Made by a program: the position numbers and the translations under genes
Source: Strongylocentrotus droebachiensis
Taxonomy: Eukaryota; Echinodermata; Echinoidea; Camarodonta; Strongylocentrotidae
DNA: 64,000 bases
Assembly: GCA_035222895.1 (NCBI GenBank)
Contig: JAVYIG010000316.1
Span: 248,001 to 312,000, forward strand
Reading direction: 5' to 3'
Notes under the pieces: generated by a model
The model's input: the letters and a program-made list of their open reading frames with translations, nothing else
Database searches by the model: none
Told to the model about the DNA's origin: nothing
Shown: in pieces, positions 10,514 through 21,339 of the stretch
Position numbering within the stretch: the stretch's first letter is position 1
How the letters are laid out: the number at the start of each line of letters is the position of its first letter

Positions 10514-11923
10514 TCAATCAGGAAGTACCACCTCAGCCATTCTTTGTTGCCAGTCAACAGCACCCACTGGAGAGACGAAGTATTCTCTGAGATGATCTCT
10601 CTGATGTCTGGCATCCACAGTGGCGAGGTTCCCCCTTGCAGGTGGTTGCGGAACATCTTCACAGTGAGGTCCATCTCTCCAGGCCCCTGGTACGAAGTTG
10701 TGCTCTTCATCTTCGTGGTCCACCTCATTGGCTGCCAGCGCCACCCTCTTCCTCAGCAGGTTGTGGAGCACCACAGCAGTCTCCACCAAATCTCTGACGT
10801 TATCTACCTTCTGTTCCAGTGTTCCCAACAGGCACCGGAACCTGTTGGCCAAGATGCCAAAGGCATTCTCTACCACTCTTCTCCCCCTCGAGATCCTGTA
10901 GTTGCAGATCCTCTGTTCATCTGTCATCCCTCTTCTACTGTATGGCTTCATCATGTAGCTCTTCAGGGCAAAAGCATCGTCACCCAGGATGAAATAGGGA
11001 ATATCAGGCTGATTTTCTCCAGGGAGAGGGCATGGTGGGGGCAGCCCTATGGACCCATCTTCTAGGCATTCGAAGAGCTCAGAGTCTGTGAATATCTGGG
11101 AGTCAGACATGTGTCCTTTACCTCCCAGCTCAATCCAGATGAACTTGTACTCTGCATCTACCAATGCCAGCAGTGGTATGGAGAAGAATCCCTTGTAGTT
11201 GTGGTAGAGACTGCCTGTGTTTGCTGGCTTCTTAATGGCTATGTGCTTTCCATCCAAGGCACCAATTGCATGGGGGACATTCCATCTCTGTTCAAACTGC
11301 TGGGCAAGGGTGCTCCATGCTTCAGGGGTGGTAGGTATGTTGAAGACCTCATCTTTATACGCCTCTACAATGGCCCTGCACACTTCTGGAATCATCTCTG
11401 ATATGGTTGAGATACCACATCTGAAACCATATGCCAGTGATCTGTAGTTATTCCCAGTGGCCAGATGTCTCAAGGTGATTGCCAGTTTGAGGCCAGCTGA
11501 CAAAGGGTGCCTGTAGTTAGTCTCTTGCTTCTGGATGACTGGTGCCACTCTCTCCAGGATCTCATCGAACACCTCAGGGGTCACTCTGGTGAAGTTTCTG
11601 AAGGCAACAGGGTCCTCTAATCTCAGTTGTGTGTCCAGGAGGCTAGTGTATTGGCCTAACTGCTGTCTTTTTTCTTCAGTGAGCCATGGCCTGGTCCAGC
11701 AGCTCCTGATGAATGGTCTTCTCCCTCCTGCTGGTAGTTCAACCTCCTCTTGTCTTTGCTGTTCTTCCTCTCTCTCCTCCGCCTCGAGGGCTAGGATGTA
11801 GTTATAGAGCAGGGAGACAAAGGTCATGTCTACTTCATAAGATGGTTCATACTCTGGTACATCTTGAACTTCCATATCTTGTTCTTCTGCCAAAGATGCA
11901 ATGATTTCGTGTATCTGCTGCAT
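10514..11923 (-). CDS. PIF/Harbinger transposase, DDE superfamily (469 aa, intact)
   Basis: Catalyses cut-and-paste excision and insertion of the element. The catalytic triad expected of Harbinger nucleases (DDE_Tnp_4 type) is present: Asp224 in GALDGKH, Asp315 or Asp316 in FILGDDAF, and Glu352 in VVENAFGIL. Ahead of it lie a helix-rich region with TPEVFDEIL and the LRHLATGNNYRSLAYGF helix-turn-helix-like segment (about 150-185). After it comes the conserved LHNLLRK motif near the C-terminus. The length is slightly above the usual 350-450 residues because of an acidic N-terminus and a C-terminal tail. It is a single exon with ATG at 11923, running toward the MADF-like gene. No stops or shifts interrupt it. 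Confidence 0.92.
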   Translation of the reverse strand: MQQIHEIIASLAEEQDMEVQDVPEYEPSYEVDMTFVSLLYNYILALEAEEREEEQQRQEEVELPAGGRRPFIRSCWTRPWLTEEKRQQLGQYTSLLDTQLRLEDPVAFRNFTRVTPEVFDEILERVAPVIQKQETNYRHPLSAGLKLAITLRHLATGNNYRSLAYGFRCGISTISEMIPEVCRAIVEAYKDEVFNIPTTPEAWSTLAQQFEQRWNVPHAIGALDGKHIAIKKPANTGSLYHNYKGFFSIPLLALVDAEYKFIWIELGGKGHMSDSQIFTDSELFECLEDGSIGLPPPCPLPGENQPDIPYFILGDDAFALKSYMMKPYSRRGMTDEQRICNYRISRGRRVVENAFGILANRFRCLLGTLEQKVDNVRDLVETAVVLHNLLRKRVALAANEVDHEDEEHNFVPGAWRDGPHCEDVPQPPARGNLATVDARHQRDHLREYFVSPVGAVDWQQRMAEVVLPD

Positions 11924-12315
11924 CGTTATATATGCTCTGGATCAGAGGCGGGATGCAGTCAGAATCTCGAAATTTTTCATTGCGTAACAGAGCTTAACAG
12001 AGCCTATCAATGCACGAGAGAGCTTGATAATCGTATCAGAGCGTTATTTAAAGCGTGATAAGCGCATCAAAGCTTATCAAAGCGTATTAAAGCATATCAA
12101 AGCGTGATTTAAAGCGTAACAAATCCTGATCAATCGGCATCAAATCGTGAGAAGCCGTAGCGATTCAGAAAATAATTTGTCGCCCAAAGCGGGAACGAAC
12201 TTCGTATCAGAGCGTATCAGAGCTTATCAGAGCATAACATATCTGAGGAGATCGTGAGATTTTTTGAAAAGTAAACAAAAATGACGCCGAATTGATCGCC
12301 GATTTAAAGCGCGGC

Positions 12316-12334
12316 ATGCGGCGTCGGTGTGAAC
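12316..12334. repeat. Right terminal inverted repeat of the Harbinger element
   Basis: Exact complement of 6416-6434, directly followed by TAG, which would be a one-base variant of the left flanking TAA. Confidence 0.8.
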
Positions 12335-12337
12335 TAG

Positions 12338-14282
12338 GCATAACCCAAATGTTCGCAATCAATCACGCTTGCAATGACTAATCAAGATCAATGTATGCAC
12401 ATTATGCACACTCTTATTATTTTTTCAAATTATAGAATGAAAAATTGATCTTATATTCGACATAAAAATTATATGAAATGTCGTGGTAGTGCAGCGTTTT
12501 TCAAGCGGTGTGCCGCGCGGCACCCTGGGATGCGGCAAGACACCTTTTGAGGTGCCGCGAAAGAAATTAGTTAAAAATCCAATTTGAAATAACTTCGTGA
12601 GGACGAAAAGAAAACTCTTTTTTTTTTTGTCCATAGGAAAAAACTTGTGAAAGACAAATAAGTGTCCTTTGTCATATTGTTCCCAACATTTAGAAACAGG
12701 ATTATTTCAGGCACTGAATTGGTTCCTCAATACCTCCAAATCTGGGCAACGAGATGCCAGAATATTTATTTGACAACGAGTTCCCCGAAAATCGTCACAT
12801 TTGGGCAGCAGGGCACCCGAATTTACCTTAATTTTACATAATTTACCAAGCTCGTTCGCTTCACTTGCTCGGAAAATTTAGGAACAGAATGATTCTGGGA
12901 AACGAGTTGCCCAAATACCCTCATATATTTTGTGTATCGAAGTGATACAAGTATTTTTTAAAAATTTGTTATTCATGATTCGGCATCGAGATGTTTGATT
13001 ACAAAAGTATATTTTACCATACGGAAAATGTCATTATATTTTGCTCTCTCGCTTCACTCGCTCCCAAATATTAGAAACAAATGTGTCCGTACGTGAGTAC
13101 ATGACACTTGACGAGTGATGCAAAACAATCTTCTGTAATGAATAGACCAGTTCACGGTTAGCACCTTACTGCAATGACCCCGAATATCCACGGATCTTCA
13201 AAACATGAAGAGGTCCCGCTTTGTACATTTTGAAATAATCACTCCTACAGCGATGGAGGTGCTATATAAATAGCCTTTGTTCCCCCTTTTCAAAGAATAC
13301 TTCCACCTGTGTACCATGGAGTGCACTGAATGTGCATGAATGAATAATGTTACATAACTTTCATGAGCACGTTTCCAGTATTTCGTCTCCGTGTATTTCA
13401 AATTTGTTCTGCAATGACCTTTATCTGCCCATGTCACCGGACTGTAGATCGCAATTGGTCGCGGTTCGCCGGATCGAGTCCCACAGCGGCATCAATGTCC
13501 TTTGGCAAGACATTGATCTAAATTTGCCATTCTCCAACCCGACGGTGTAAACTGGGTATCCGATATGATGCGAACGTTAGTGATGATAAAAATAATGGTA
13601 AAGAGACTTACGATATATGATACAGAACAGAATTTGCAAATTTATTGTGAAGGGCTTGCAGATATTTGAATACAGCGGTCAGCACTTAACAGGGCGATGA
13701 ACCTATATCTTGAAAATATTGTGGAATAATGTATTGCGCATAGCTCGTAGAGTATACCTAGTTACGTCACCGGAAGTCATAGTCGTTCTTCATTGAGCGC
13801 CGAAATAGTATTACACATGGGAGGGAAATATGTGGAGCGCCATGAATATAGGCCTACACTTAAGCGTGCTCGCCTAAGTCACAACGATCTCTCTCAATAC
13901 GACATGCATAGTATTTCTTGGATGGCTGCAAAAACCCTTGAGAAGAGCATCGCTTCGTCGATTTTACCGACATCTTCAAGATAATATCGATTACTAACCG
14001 CTGGCAGAGTCACTCAGACCACTGAAATTAAGTTGAAGAATTGAGAAATACTCAAGAATTTATGGCGTTATATTTCAAGGCGTGGAGATGCATAATTTTA
14101 CATGGGGTATGTGCGTGATATGTGTGTGTGGGGGGGGGGGGGAGGGGTGAAGAAAGATCGTGAAGGTGAATTGATAATTGGATACAAAATGGAAAGCATG
14201 AAATTTCAATAATCATTAAAATTATTTCATTGCTGAGTATTTTCGAAAGATGAGGAAAAAGCTTTTCCACTTCCATGTTTTT
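12338..14282. other. Non-coding flank between Harbinger and the CTT repeat
   Basis: Only short, unsupported frames. 12750-13070 has scattered, degenerate GCTCGCTTCACT-like words. A SINE-like fragment is listed separately, and a G run lies at about 14130-14141. Confidence 0.5.
13441..13560 (+). mobile_element. tRNA-type SINE fragment
   Basis: GGTCGCGGTTCGCC then GGATCGAGTCCCACAG resembles a tRNA B box and its surroundings, followed by ATGTCCTTTGGCAAGACATT and a TTGCCATTCTCCAACC segment, as in common marine invertebrate SINEs. The A box region is not clear and no tail was found. Confidence 0.4.
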
Positions 14283-14516
14283 CTTTCTTTATCTTTCTTT
14301 TCTTTTCTTCTTCTTCTCCTCCTCCTCCATCTTCTTCTTCTTCTTCTACTTTTTCTTCTTCTTCTTCTTCTTCTTCTTCTTCTTCTTCTTCTACTTCTTC
14401 TTCTTCTTCTCCTCCTCCATCTTATTCTTCTTCTTCCACTTCTTCACCTTCTTCTCCTTCTCATTCTTCTTGTTCTTCTTTTTCTTCTTCTTCTACTTCT
14501 TCATCCTCTTCTTCTA
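14283..14516 (+). repeat. (CTT)n-type microsatellite
   Basis: About 230 bases of TTC repeats with interspersed CTC and ACT units. It gives long Leu/Phe/Ser frames that are not genes. Confidence 0.95.
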
Positions 14517-15406
14517 ATTATTTTCGAAGGGCTATGCAGCCTATCACGAACACCAACTTAAGATTGCAAGTGATGTGAGAAAGATATAAATGCGATCTAA
14601 TAGGATTTAAGGGTATTACATGCTTGGTCCCAAGAAGTTCACTGGATTTACAGCGTGCACTAAAGTTGCTTCTAGGCCGGTCAATTCCATTCGAATATAG
14701 AACGCTGGGAAAATGTGAATTTGTCTATACCTTCGTCGTGGAATCCACGAAGTGGCACAACCCCCCAAAATCGCGTCAAAATCAGTTTTTAGGTTTTTTC
14801 CGTTTTGAGCATCTATGAACCATTGTTTTTCTTTTCCCAAAGTTTTGGAATGTAATTATGCTTAATTAGTGAAATAATTAAGATTACCCTAGCGACACGA
14901 GCCCGGAAAATCCGATTCTAAGAATCCACGAACTGGCACAAGTGCGCGTGTCGGTGTACGCTCTGCGATTCTGGCAGAGCGGAAAATCCACGAAGTGGCA
15001 CACTGTACTGATCCAGTCATCACGGACTCTAAACTTGTCGCTAATCACGGTTATTCACCAACAAAGTTTGTCGATTTAGATCGGAACGACAATGGCTAGA
15101 GTTGGTAAGATGTTTACGTTGTTTTAATCTCATTTATGCACAATATTCAGCTCCAAAGAGTGACATTTGGAAGCAAGTTTATTGCTTCTCCAGATTATTG
15201 CCCGACCTATACGTTTTTGTGTAGGGTTTTTGTTGTTGTGTAACTTTCTAAGTTAGATGTAAACATGTTACTGTTAGACTTGAAAGTCAATTAATCTTGT
15301 TTTTTTCTTCATATAAGTGCTAATATTTTGTCTTTGCCTTGGCATAATTCTGTATCATGTTCGAAACCATTTTCATTCTGAACATTTATTAAGTTATTTT
15401 ACTATT

Positions 15407-15530
15407 TAGACTAGATCTAGATCTAGTCTAGGGTCTAGTAGGGAGGCAGGGTCTAGATCTAGAGTCTAGTCTGACTCTAGATCAGTCTAGAACTTAAAAG
15501 GATGTCAAGGTCTAGATTCTAGACCCTATT
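15407..15530. repeat. CTAGA / TCTAGA-rich cluster
   Basis: Dense, imperfect repeats of CTAGA, AGATCTAG and GTCTAGA over about 120 bases, largely self-complementary. Confidence 0.8.
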
Positions 15531-15794
15531 TTTAATTTTTAATGGCCTGGTCAGCTCAGACCTCAGTATAGTATACAACAGGGGCGGCAATTTCTATTCA
15601 TAACCGGGAAGGGGGGGGGGGGACGAAATGCGAGGGAAGAGGGAGCAGTGGCGTAATGAGCAAAAACAGGGGGGGGGGTCAGAAAAAAAATCTGCATCAC
15701 TCTTACATGTTACATGCGCCCCGCAAAAGTTTTCAAGTGGGGGAGTGGGCTGAAGTATTTAAGATCAGGTAGAGTGAAGCAAGTGGATCCTAAA

Positions 15795-16180
15795 TTGGCG
15801 TAGGGTCCAGGGGCAAAGCCCCAGGGAGGGTCAAGGCGTGGAGCCCCATGAAGCTTAGGGGCTTTATAGGCATTCGATTACGGTAAGACATGGGTAAGAT
15901 GAGCATCAAGGGGCCTGCCTTATGCACATGGCGGGGTCCAGGGGGCAGAGCCCCCGGAAGTTGGGGGGATTTTAGGCATTTAATTACGGTCCAATGAGCA
16001 TATTTTGATACATTATTTGTGACACTTGCATGCAGGTCACTAATTGGAATGGGGTCCAGGGGGCAGAGCCCCCAGAAGCTCAGGGGTTTTAGGCATTAAT
16101 ATTACGACCAGATGAGCATCCAGGGGCCTGCCTTAGGGCCCTTGGTGTGGTCCAGGGGGCAGAGCCCCCGGAAGCTATAA
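15795..16180 (+). repeat. Hairpin-bearing minisatellite, four diverged units
   Basis: Four copies of GGTCCAGGGGGCAGAGCCCC (first copy variant) at about 15806, 15934, 16050 and 16148, each followed by GGAAG- or GAAGCT-like sequence, then TTTTAGGCATT, ATTACG and GATGAGCATC modules. GGGGGC and GCCCCC flank a short loop, so each unit can fold. Unit spacing is roughly 100-130 bp. Confidence 0.75.
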
Positions 16181-17203
16181 TGCTAAGCTCTTGAGAACTG
16201 TTATTTCCAGTATTTTAGTGTTAAAGTATATTATAAGAACAAACTAGCAGTAGGGCGTAGTAAATGAAAAACTTGTAAACAGAATAACATGGGGCGTGGG
16301 TTGAGGGTTTGGTTGAGGACTAATATTGTTTAATTTCCTTTAAAGGGTTTTATATCTATTTTACTTGCTACTTACAAAGAACAAGTAACTTTAATCTGTA
16401 AATTGATGCTGCATAAATTCTCAAAATGTGAGACTATATGTTGTTGAAGCATCCAAAGGCAAAAAGGAGAGTTCCTTTGTTCATATTAAGCTGAGATGTA
16501 TAAATAAAAGAGCACTAGTCGAACTTTCCAAGGTTACGCAAAACATGCAGTAGGCCTACAGCCTAATTGTTGAATTGTTGAATTATGAAATGAAATAATT
16601 ATATATTTGCATGATTCAATCAGAATATTTGTCAAATAAAAAATAAAGGCCAAACTCTTCATCAACAATACACCATAGTATTTGAAAGCAAAATAAAAAC
16701 ACACTGCGTTCATGTGGCTACTAGCCTGGTAGGTGCACACAAATTACTGTTTAATGTCTGCTGGTTTGAACCTACGTGAATGGCCGTATCATGTTTGTGT
16801 TGTTCAGTGGCAATTATAACAGTGCGGTATCTCAGTGCACGAATGATACTTATAGTCCTGGATCTACGTGAAAGACACAATATTTGAAAATCAAATTTTC
16901 TCAAGTATACAAGCACTTGGAGAGGAATGATTATCATTTAGAAGTCCTTAGTAAGTGTCCCTTTGCATGTATTCAAAACCACCCAAAAAATCTGATAAAC
17001 AAAATTAGGAGAGGACCAACACTCATGCATTATCTTTAATCACTTTTAAATATTAATACTAATAAAGTAAACATAGGTGGGTCTAAAAGTAATGACTTCT
17101 TGATTTGATCTTTAGTATCACTCACAAAGGCTCTCTTAATATTGGGTCAACATTTTGTTGAATAGTTTTTGTATAATATATTTCTTTTGTTAACTTTCTG
17201 CAG

Positions 17204-18471
17204 ACTACATCCAACAACTGCAGATGTGTTAGTGCGTTGGGATGATGGAGCAACAAATGGCGTATCTGCAGGAGATTTGCAGTACGAATCTCCTCTACGA
17301 AAGGGCTCTACAGCAACTATGATGTGGGAAGGTTTACCATGGGAAGCCACAGCTCTTGGCGTTAATAACTCTGAAGATCAAGAAGACACCACAGAATCGG
17401 AGAGTGATGTACCACTGGCCAGTGGCCACCATCGTCCAAGTATGTAGAGTATTATCATACTTATTTCATCATACTGCCTTATAAATATAATGAAGGGATA
17501 TGTGGATCTTGCTTGTAATTTTTGTTATTATAATTTGTTTGCCTTCAACCTTTTGGTATCTTTTATCTTTCAATGGTCTTCCGGCCTGTAGGCAGGAGTA
17601 GTTGGAAACATGTATATTGTGCATTTGAATAATTTTTTTTTTTTGGTAGCATTTTATGGTTGTCTGAACCACTTTACTCTAAATTATGAATGTATATGAA
17701 AAATTTTGCAGTGCAAATAAAGAAAAACAGGACTCCATATAATACAATAATTTTGCAGGGGAGTTAAACATATGCAAACTTAATTGCTGAAAATCAATAT
17801 TACATGTGCAAAATGTTACGTTGCTATTAATTTTCATCTCTTATTTAAAAAAAAATATTTTAAAAAACACATTGCTAAAAGGCCCATCAAAAAGAATTGA
17901 GGCAATCATTATCAAAAGAAAGTCACTCAAGACCCAAACACACTTACCATATGCCAGGTTTTTTTTCTTATTCTAGTTCGATACATATAATTTTTAACTT
18001 CATTTCAAAACCAGCTTAGTCAATTAATCAATTACTTGCAAATTAAACACAAACTTTATTTCTCTATTTTCAGAATGCCACACAAGCATGAGAAAGACAA
18101 CGGCAGAGCAGCCCAATACATCCATGAACGAGACAATGGCAGAGCAGCCCAACACATCCATGAACGAGACAACGGCAGAGCAGCCCAACACATCCATGAA
18201 CAAGACAATGGCAGAGCAGCCCAACACATCCATGAACAAGACACCGGCAGAGCAGCCCAACACATCCATGAACGAGACAACGGCAGAGCAGCCCAACACA
18301 TCCATGAACAAGACAATGGCACAGCAGCCCAACACATCCATGACATCAGTTTGGCATCAATGTGACAGTTTTTTCTGCACAGGGGGGGGGGGGGGGGGGT
18401 ATGGGCTGCATGTCACATATGTAATTGCCTCCTATGCTTCACTCACTGTTCACAGAGTGAGAACTGCTTGA
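17204..18471 (+). CDS. Two-exon frame of unknown function ending in a 12-residue repeat
   Basis: Exon 17204-17439 has a good acceptor (TTTCTGCAG) and donor (GTATGT). The next acceptor (TATTTTCAG) opens an exon at 18074. The phases match: a single A plus AA completes a lysine codon. The joined protein runs through RWDDGATNGV, an acidic EDQEDTTESESD stretch, then about seven copies of TSMNETTAEQPN. The frame ends at 18471 unless spliced earlier. I do not recognise a domain in the first exon. The repeat is rich in N-x-S/T sequons. It lies in the candidate 14.7-23.5 kb transposon, so it may belong to that element or be a host remnant. Whether it is expressed is not shown. Confidence 0.35.
18088..18345 (+). 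repeat. 36-bp coding minisatellite, about seven units
   Basis: Units of 36 bp such as ACATCCATGAACGAGACAAC followed by GGCAGAGCAGCCCAAC, with few substitutions. Because 36 is a multiple of three, all frames stay open; the frame supported by the upstream splice join encodes TSMNETTAEQPN repeats. Confidence 0.92.
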
Positions 18472-18555
18472 ACCACAATGTTGCATTTTGTTCTAACAGT
18501 ATTGATGTAAGTTTATTTCATGCAGCTCTACCAGCAGGTATGCAAACACCATTTT

Positions 18556-18740
18556 TGAGCGTCAAGTAACGCCTGGCTGGAAGGCGTCCCCAGGGAGTGG
18601 AGATTGTGCACACAGTGTGTGCGGGCAAGCACTGAATCCAATGACCGGGGTAATAATATATCTGTAAAGCGCTTAGAGATGTCCGAGATGTATTAAGCGC
18701 TATATAAAAGCTGAATATTATTTTTATTTTTATTATTATC
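18556..18740 (+). mobile_element. SINE 3' part
   Basis: GGCTGGAAGGCGTCCCCAGG, then GAGTGGAGATTGTGC, CTGTAAAGCGCTTAGAGA, AGCGCTATATAAAAGC and an ATTATTTTTATT tail. It matches the inverted copy at 20131-20300 module by module, which identifies a dispersed repeat with a simple-repeat tail. Confidence 0.65.
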
Positions 18741-18841
18741 TCTCATTGAAGGTAGACCTGCGGTACTACATGTACATCCTCTATCATTGAAGGTAGAGCT
18801 CAGGTAGACTCGTGTGGTATTGCAGGTCTATGTGCAACCAA

Positions 18842-20009
18842 TGAGAGTGCAATGGACGTTCAAGATGTTCATGATGTACCAGACATGTTTGGCCAAGATC
18901 TATTTGATCATTCACAACCTGAGGACTACCGTATAGATGGTGACACTTCATTGCCTCTCACCGAAAAACCTAAAAAACTTTCCAAGAGTAGAAACTTAAG
19001 TGTTAAGATTCGTAGAAATAGTGAAGAAGAGTACATGACAGAAAAAACAAACAAGAAGATGGCTGCTAGGAGGGATTATCCACTTGTTTCAAACTGTACC
19101 ATAACTGTACCCAAAGAAACCTCAAGTGCTTAGAGCTGACATTGGAGGAACGTGAACATGTGAGACATGCCTTCTATGATCTTGCTGACCTCGAAAAACA
19201 GAGGGAATGAATAGCGCGGCACTTAGATCTGAAAACGAATGGCAAGAATAATTCTTACTATCTGCCAGGTCATGCTTCACAGCAAAAATGTAAAGTTTGC
19301 AGGGCACTGTTCATTTACACAATAGGGATAACAACACGCCAGATACGCACTGTCATTAAAAAGATTCGATCTTGTGGGGTGATTGAGCCGGAAAAAAGAG
19401 GTGGCAGACAGGGAGTCAATAAAGATTGTGATGAAGTGCTCAGACAAGAAGGGATTGATCACATTGCTTGTTTCTCCATGGTAGAATCTCACTACTGCCG
19501 CTCTTCATCATCGTGCCAATACTTGTCATCAGATTTGAATGCGCCTATATAGTGCACCTATAATCCAAATCGAGCATCTATCCCCTTCTACCGATCAATG
19601 CTTGAAAAGCTTAATCGCCCAAAGAAAGACCTTTGTGGTATCTGCGACTCTTATGAGAAAGCATCTGTATCTAAGAAGGAGCCCCTACAAGAAAGGTATG
19701 ATCAGCACATAAGGGAGAAGGTGGAAGTACGAAAAAGGAAAGAAGAAGCCAAAGTAAAGGCACAAGAGAACAGAGAATTCTGTGCAGCTGTATTTGACTT
19801 GCAACAGGTTATCTACTTCCCTCAATCTAAGAGAAGCGAACTGTTTTATAAGAAATTACAATTTCACCATGCATAACCTTGCTTCCAAAGAGTGTACATG
19901 TTTTTTGTCACATGAAGGACAGACACGGTGTGGAGCTTGTGAGATAGCTTCAAATCTGCATAAATTTCTTGTAGAAGAAGATGCCAAGGATGTAGATGTC
20001 ACAGATTAG
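18842..20009 (+). pseudogene. Broken transposase-like gene
   Basis: Frames that together resemble a family of transposon-encoded proteins common in invertebrates; I cannot name the superfamily with confidence. Parts seen: a basic segment at 18852-19133, EEREHVRHAFYDLADLEKQ near 19150-19206, a KCKVCRALFIY segment with an ITTRQIRTVIKKIR helix near 19300, NRPKKDLCGICDSYEKA near 19610, a FDLQQVIYFP motif whose Asp may be the first catalytic acid, and HEGQTRCGACEIASNLHKFL near 19915. It is disrupted by a frame shift near 19125, stops near 19208 and 19549, and a one-base shift near 19865. The later catalytic acids expected after the last motif are not present. It lies inside the candidate 14.7-23.5 kb transposon. 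Confidence 0.55.
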
Positions 20010-20130
20010 ATGACATGCAGTCAGAAAAGGGGAGTCCCGAGATTGAGGTCCTCTGATGATGGCACATCTGCTAGCAGTTGATTAGATAAACCTCATCATA
20101 GGCAATCAGAATAGCCAAAGGTGATTGGAG

Positions 20131-20300
20131 TAGATAATAATAATAATAATAGTGGCTATTTAAATAGCGCAAATTGCAACAAAGCCTCTAAGCGCTATTA
20201 TTACCCTTGTCAACGGATACATACTGCAATCATTCCTGCACGCAAAGGGCACAATTTCCACTCCCTAGGGAGTATTCCAGCCAGTCGCTAAGGAACCACT
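20131..20300 (-). mobile_element. SINE 3' part, inverted
   Basis: Reading the minus strand gives GACTGGCTGGAATACTCCCT, AGGGAGTGGAAATTGTGC, GGGTAATAATAGCGCTTAGAG and an (ATT)n tail. It is the same element as 18556-18740 in the opposite direction. Confidence 0.65.
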
Positions 20301-21339
20301 TTTTTTTAGAGGGAAACTGATGAAATTATTCACAAAAATGATAATTAGTTGGATGCTAATAATTATATTGCAACCCTCCTGTTATTTCAAAATGTGCTAA
20401 ATTAACATGTGAAATGTAAGATGTTTACCGACGTGACCTTCTTTAATTATAATCATATAATGCTTGTGTCAGAAATTGTGTATAATATGTGAGATATGCA
20501 ATCAGAAATGCATGTTTAGTCAAAGATCGTGAGATGGGAAAATATGCTATACTTGTTTAACAAACATAACACAGTTGGCAATACATCATTTTTGTTATGG
20601 TTTATCCCTTCAAACTTAAGCAAATTGGAATTGTCTTCAGTCTGTTATTTTTGCTAAAAAGAATAAAACAATTATTCAAAATAGGTTACGTTTCTGCACA
20701 AGATAGTTTGTGGAATACATTATGAATATAATCTACTGTAGTTCATGCTATTGTCACTTCACTTATCTTACCATTGCCCCGATGCAGAAAACGATTAATT
20801 GTAACTTACAATCGATTGTAACTCTTTCTGCATCGAGGCACATATCTCATAAAACAATATTTACCCAACTTTTCCTTTTTTTAATAATTTGTAGGTAAGT
20901 AGAATCAGGCAGGCAGGATAACAATTTATAATAAATTTTGCTTTTTTATTAAATTGTATGAACATTTATAATAATTGAGGAAATTACATCCCCAAATTGT
21001 CTCTCATTAATTCATGTGTTGTAATCGGTATGAATTTGGGTTAGCATATACATATTTAGTACATACAAGGTATATTGAATATTCTACACTCATTGATACT
21101 GTCCCCAATTTCAGGACTAATGAATACTACTCATGTCCCTCACAATTGTGTATAAGATGAATAGATATTTTACACTAGGCATAAGTTGTACATGTAAATT
21201 ATATTGAATAGTTTGTGCAGATAATGGAATTTTATCGATAAGAAATATTATATTGCAATTGATTTGTTTTATTACGCTTTAAGCAGTTATTATTGTAAAT
21301 ATGAAAAGATGTTTGAATACACATGGTAAGTTATATATT

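Larger units (their letters stand above)
6416..12334. mobile_element. PIF/Harbinger DNA transposon, apparently complete (5.9 kb)
   Basis: The ends are perfect 19-bp inverted repeats: GTTCACACCGACGCCGCAT at 6416-6434 and its complement at 12316-12334. Flanking triplets are TAA on the left and TAG on the right, close to the TWA target typical of the superfamily, with one mismatch. Inside are the two proteins expected of Harbinger elements, arranged convergently: a MADF/Myb-like DNA-binding protein (plus strand, 7627-8976) and a DDE transposase (minus strand, 10514-11923). Both frames are intact, so the copy is young or recently active. Near both ends there are dense short repeats of the AAAGCGT / AAAGCTT type (about 6460-6710, 7340-7510 inverted, 11975-12235), plausible protein-binding sites. 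A G-tract element is nested in the left part. Confidence 0.85.

Noticed and set aside
14250-14561. Leu-rich and Phe-rich frames
   Set aside because: Translations of the CTT microsatellite.
18036-18365. Alternative frames across the 36-bp repeat on both strands
   Set aside because: All frames stay open because the unit length is divisible by three; only one frame is joined in phase to an upstream exon.
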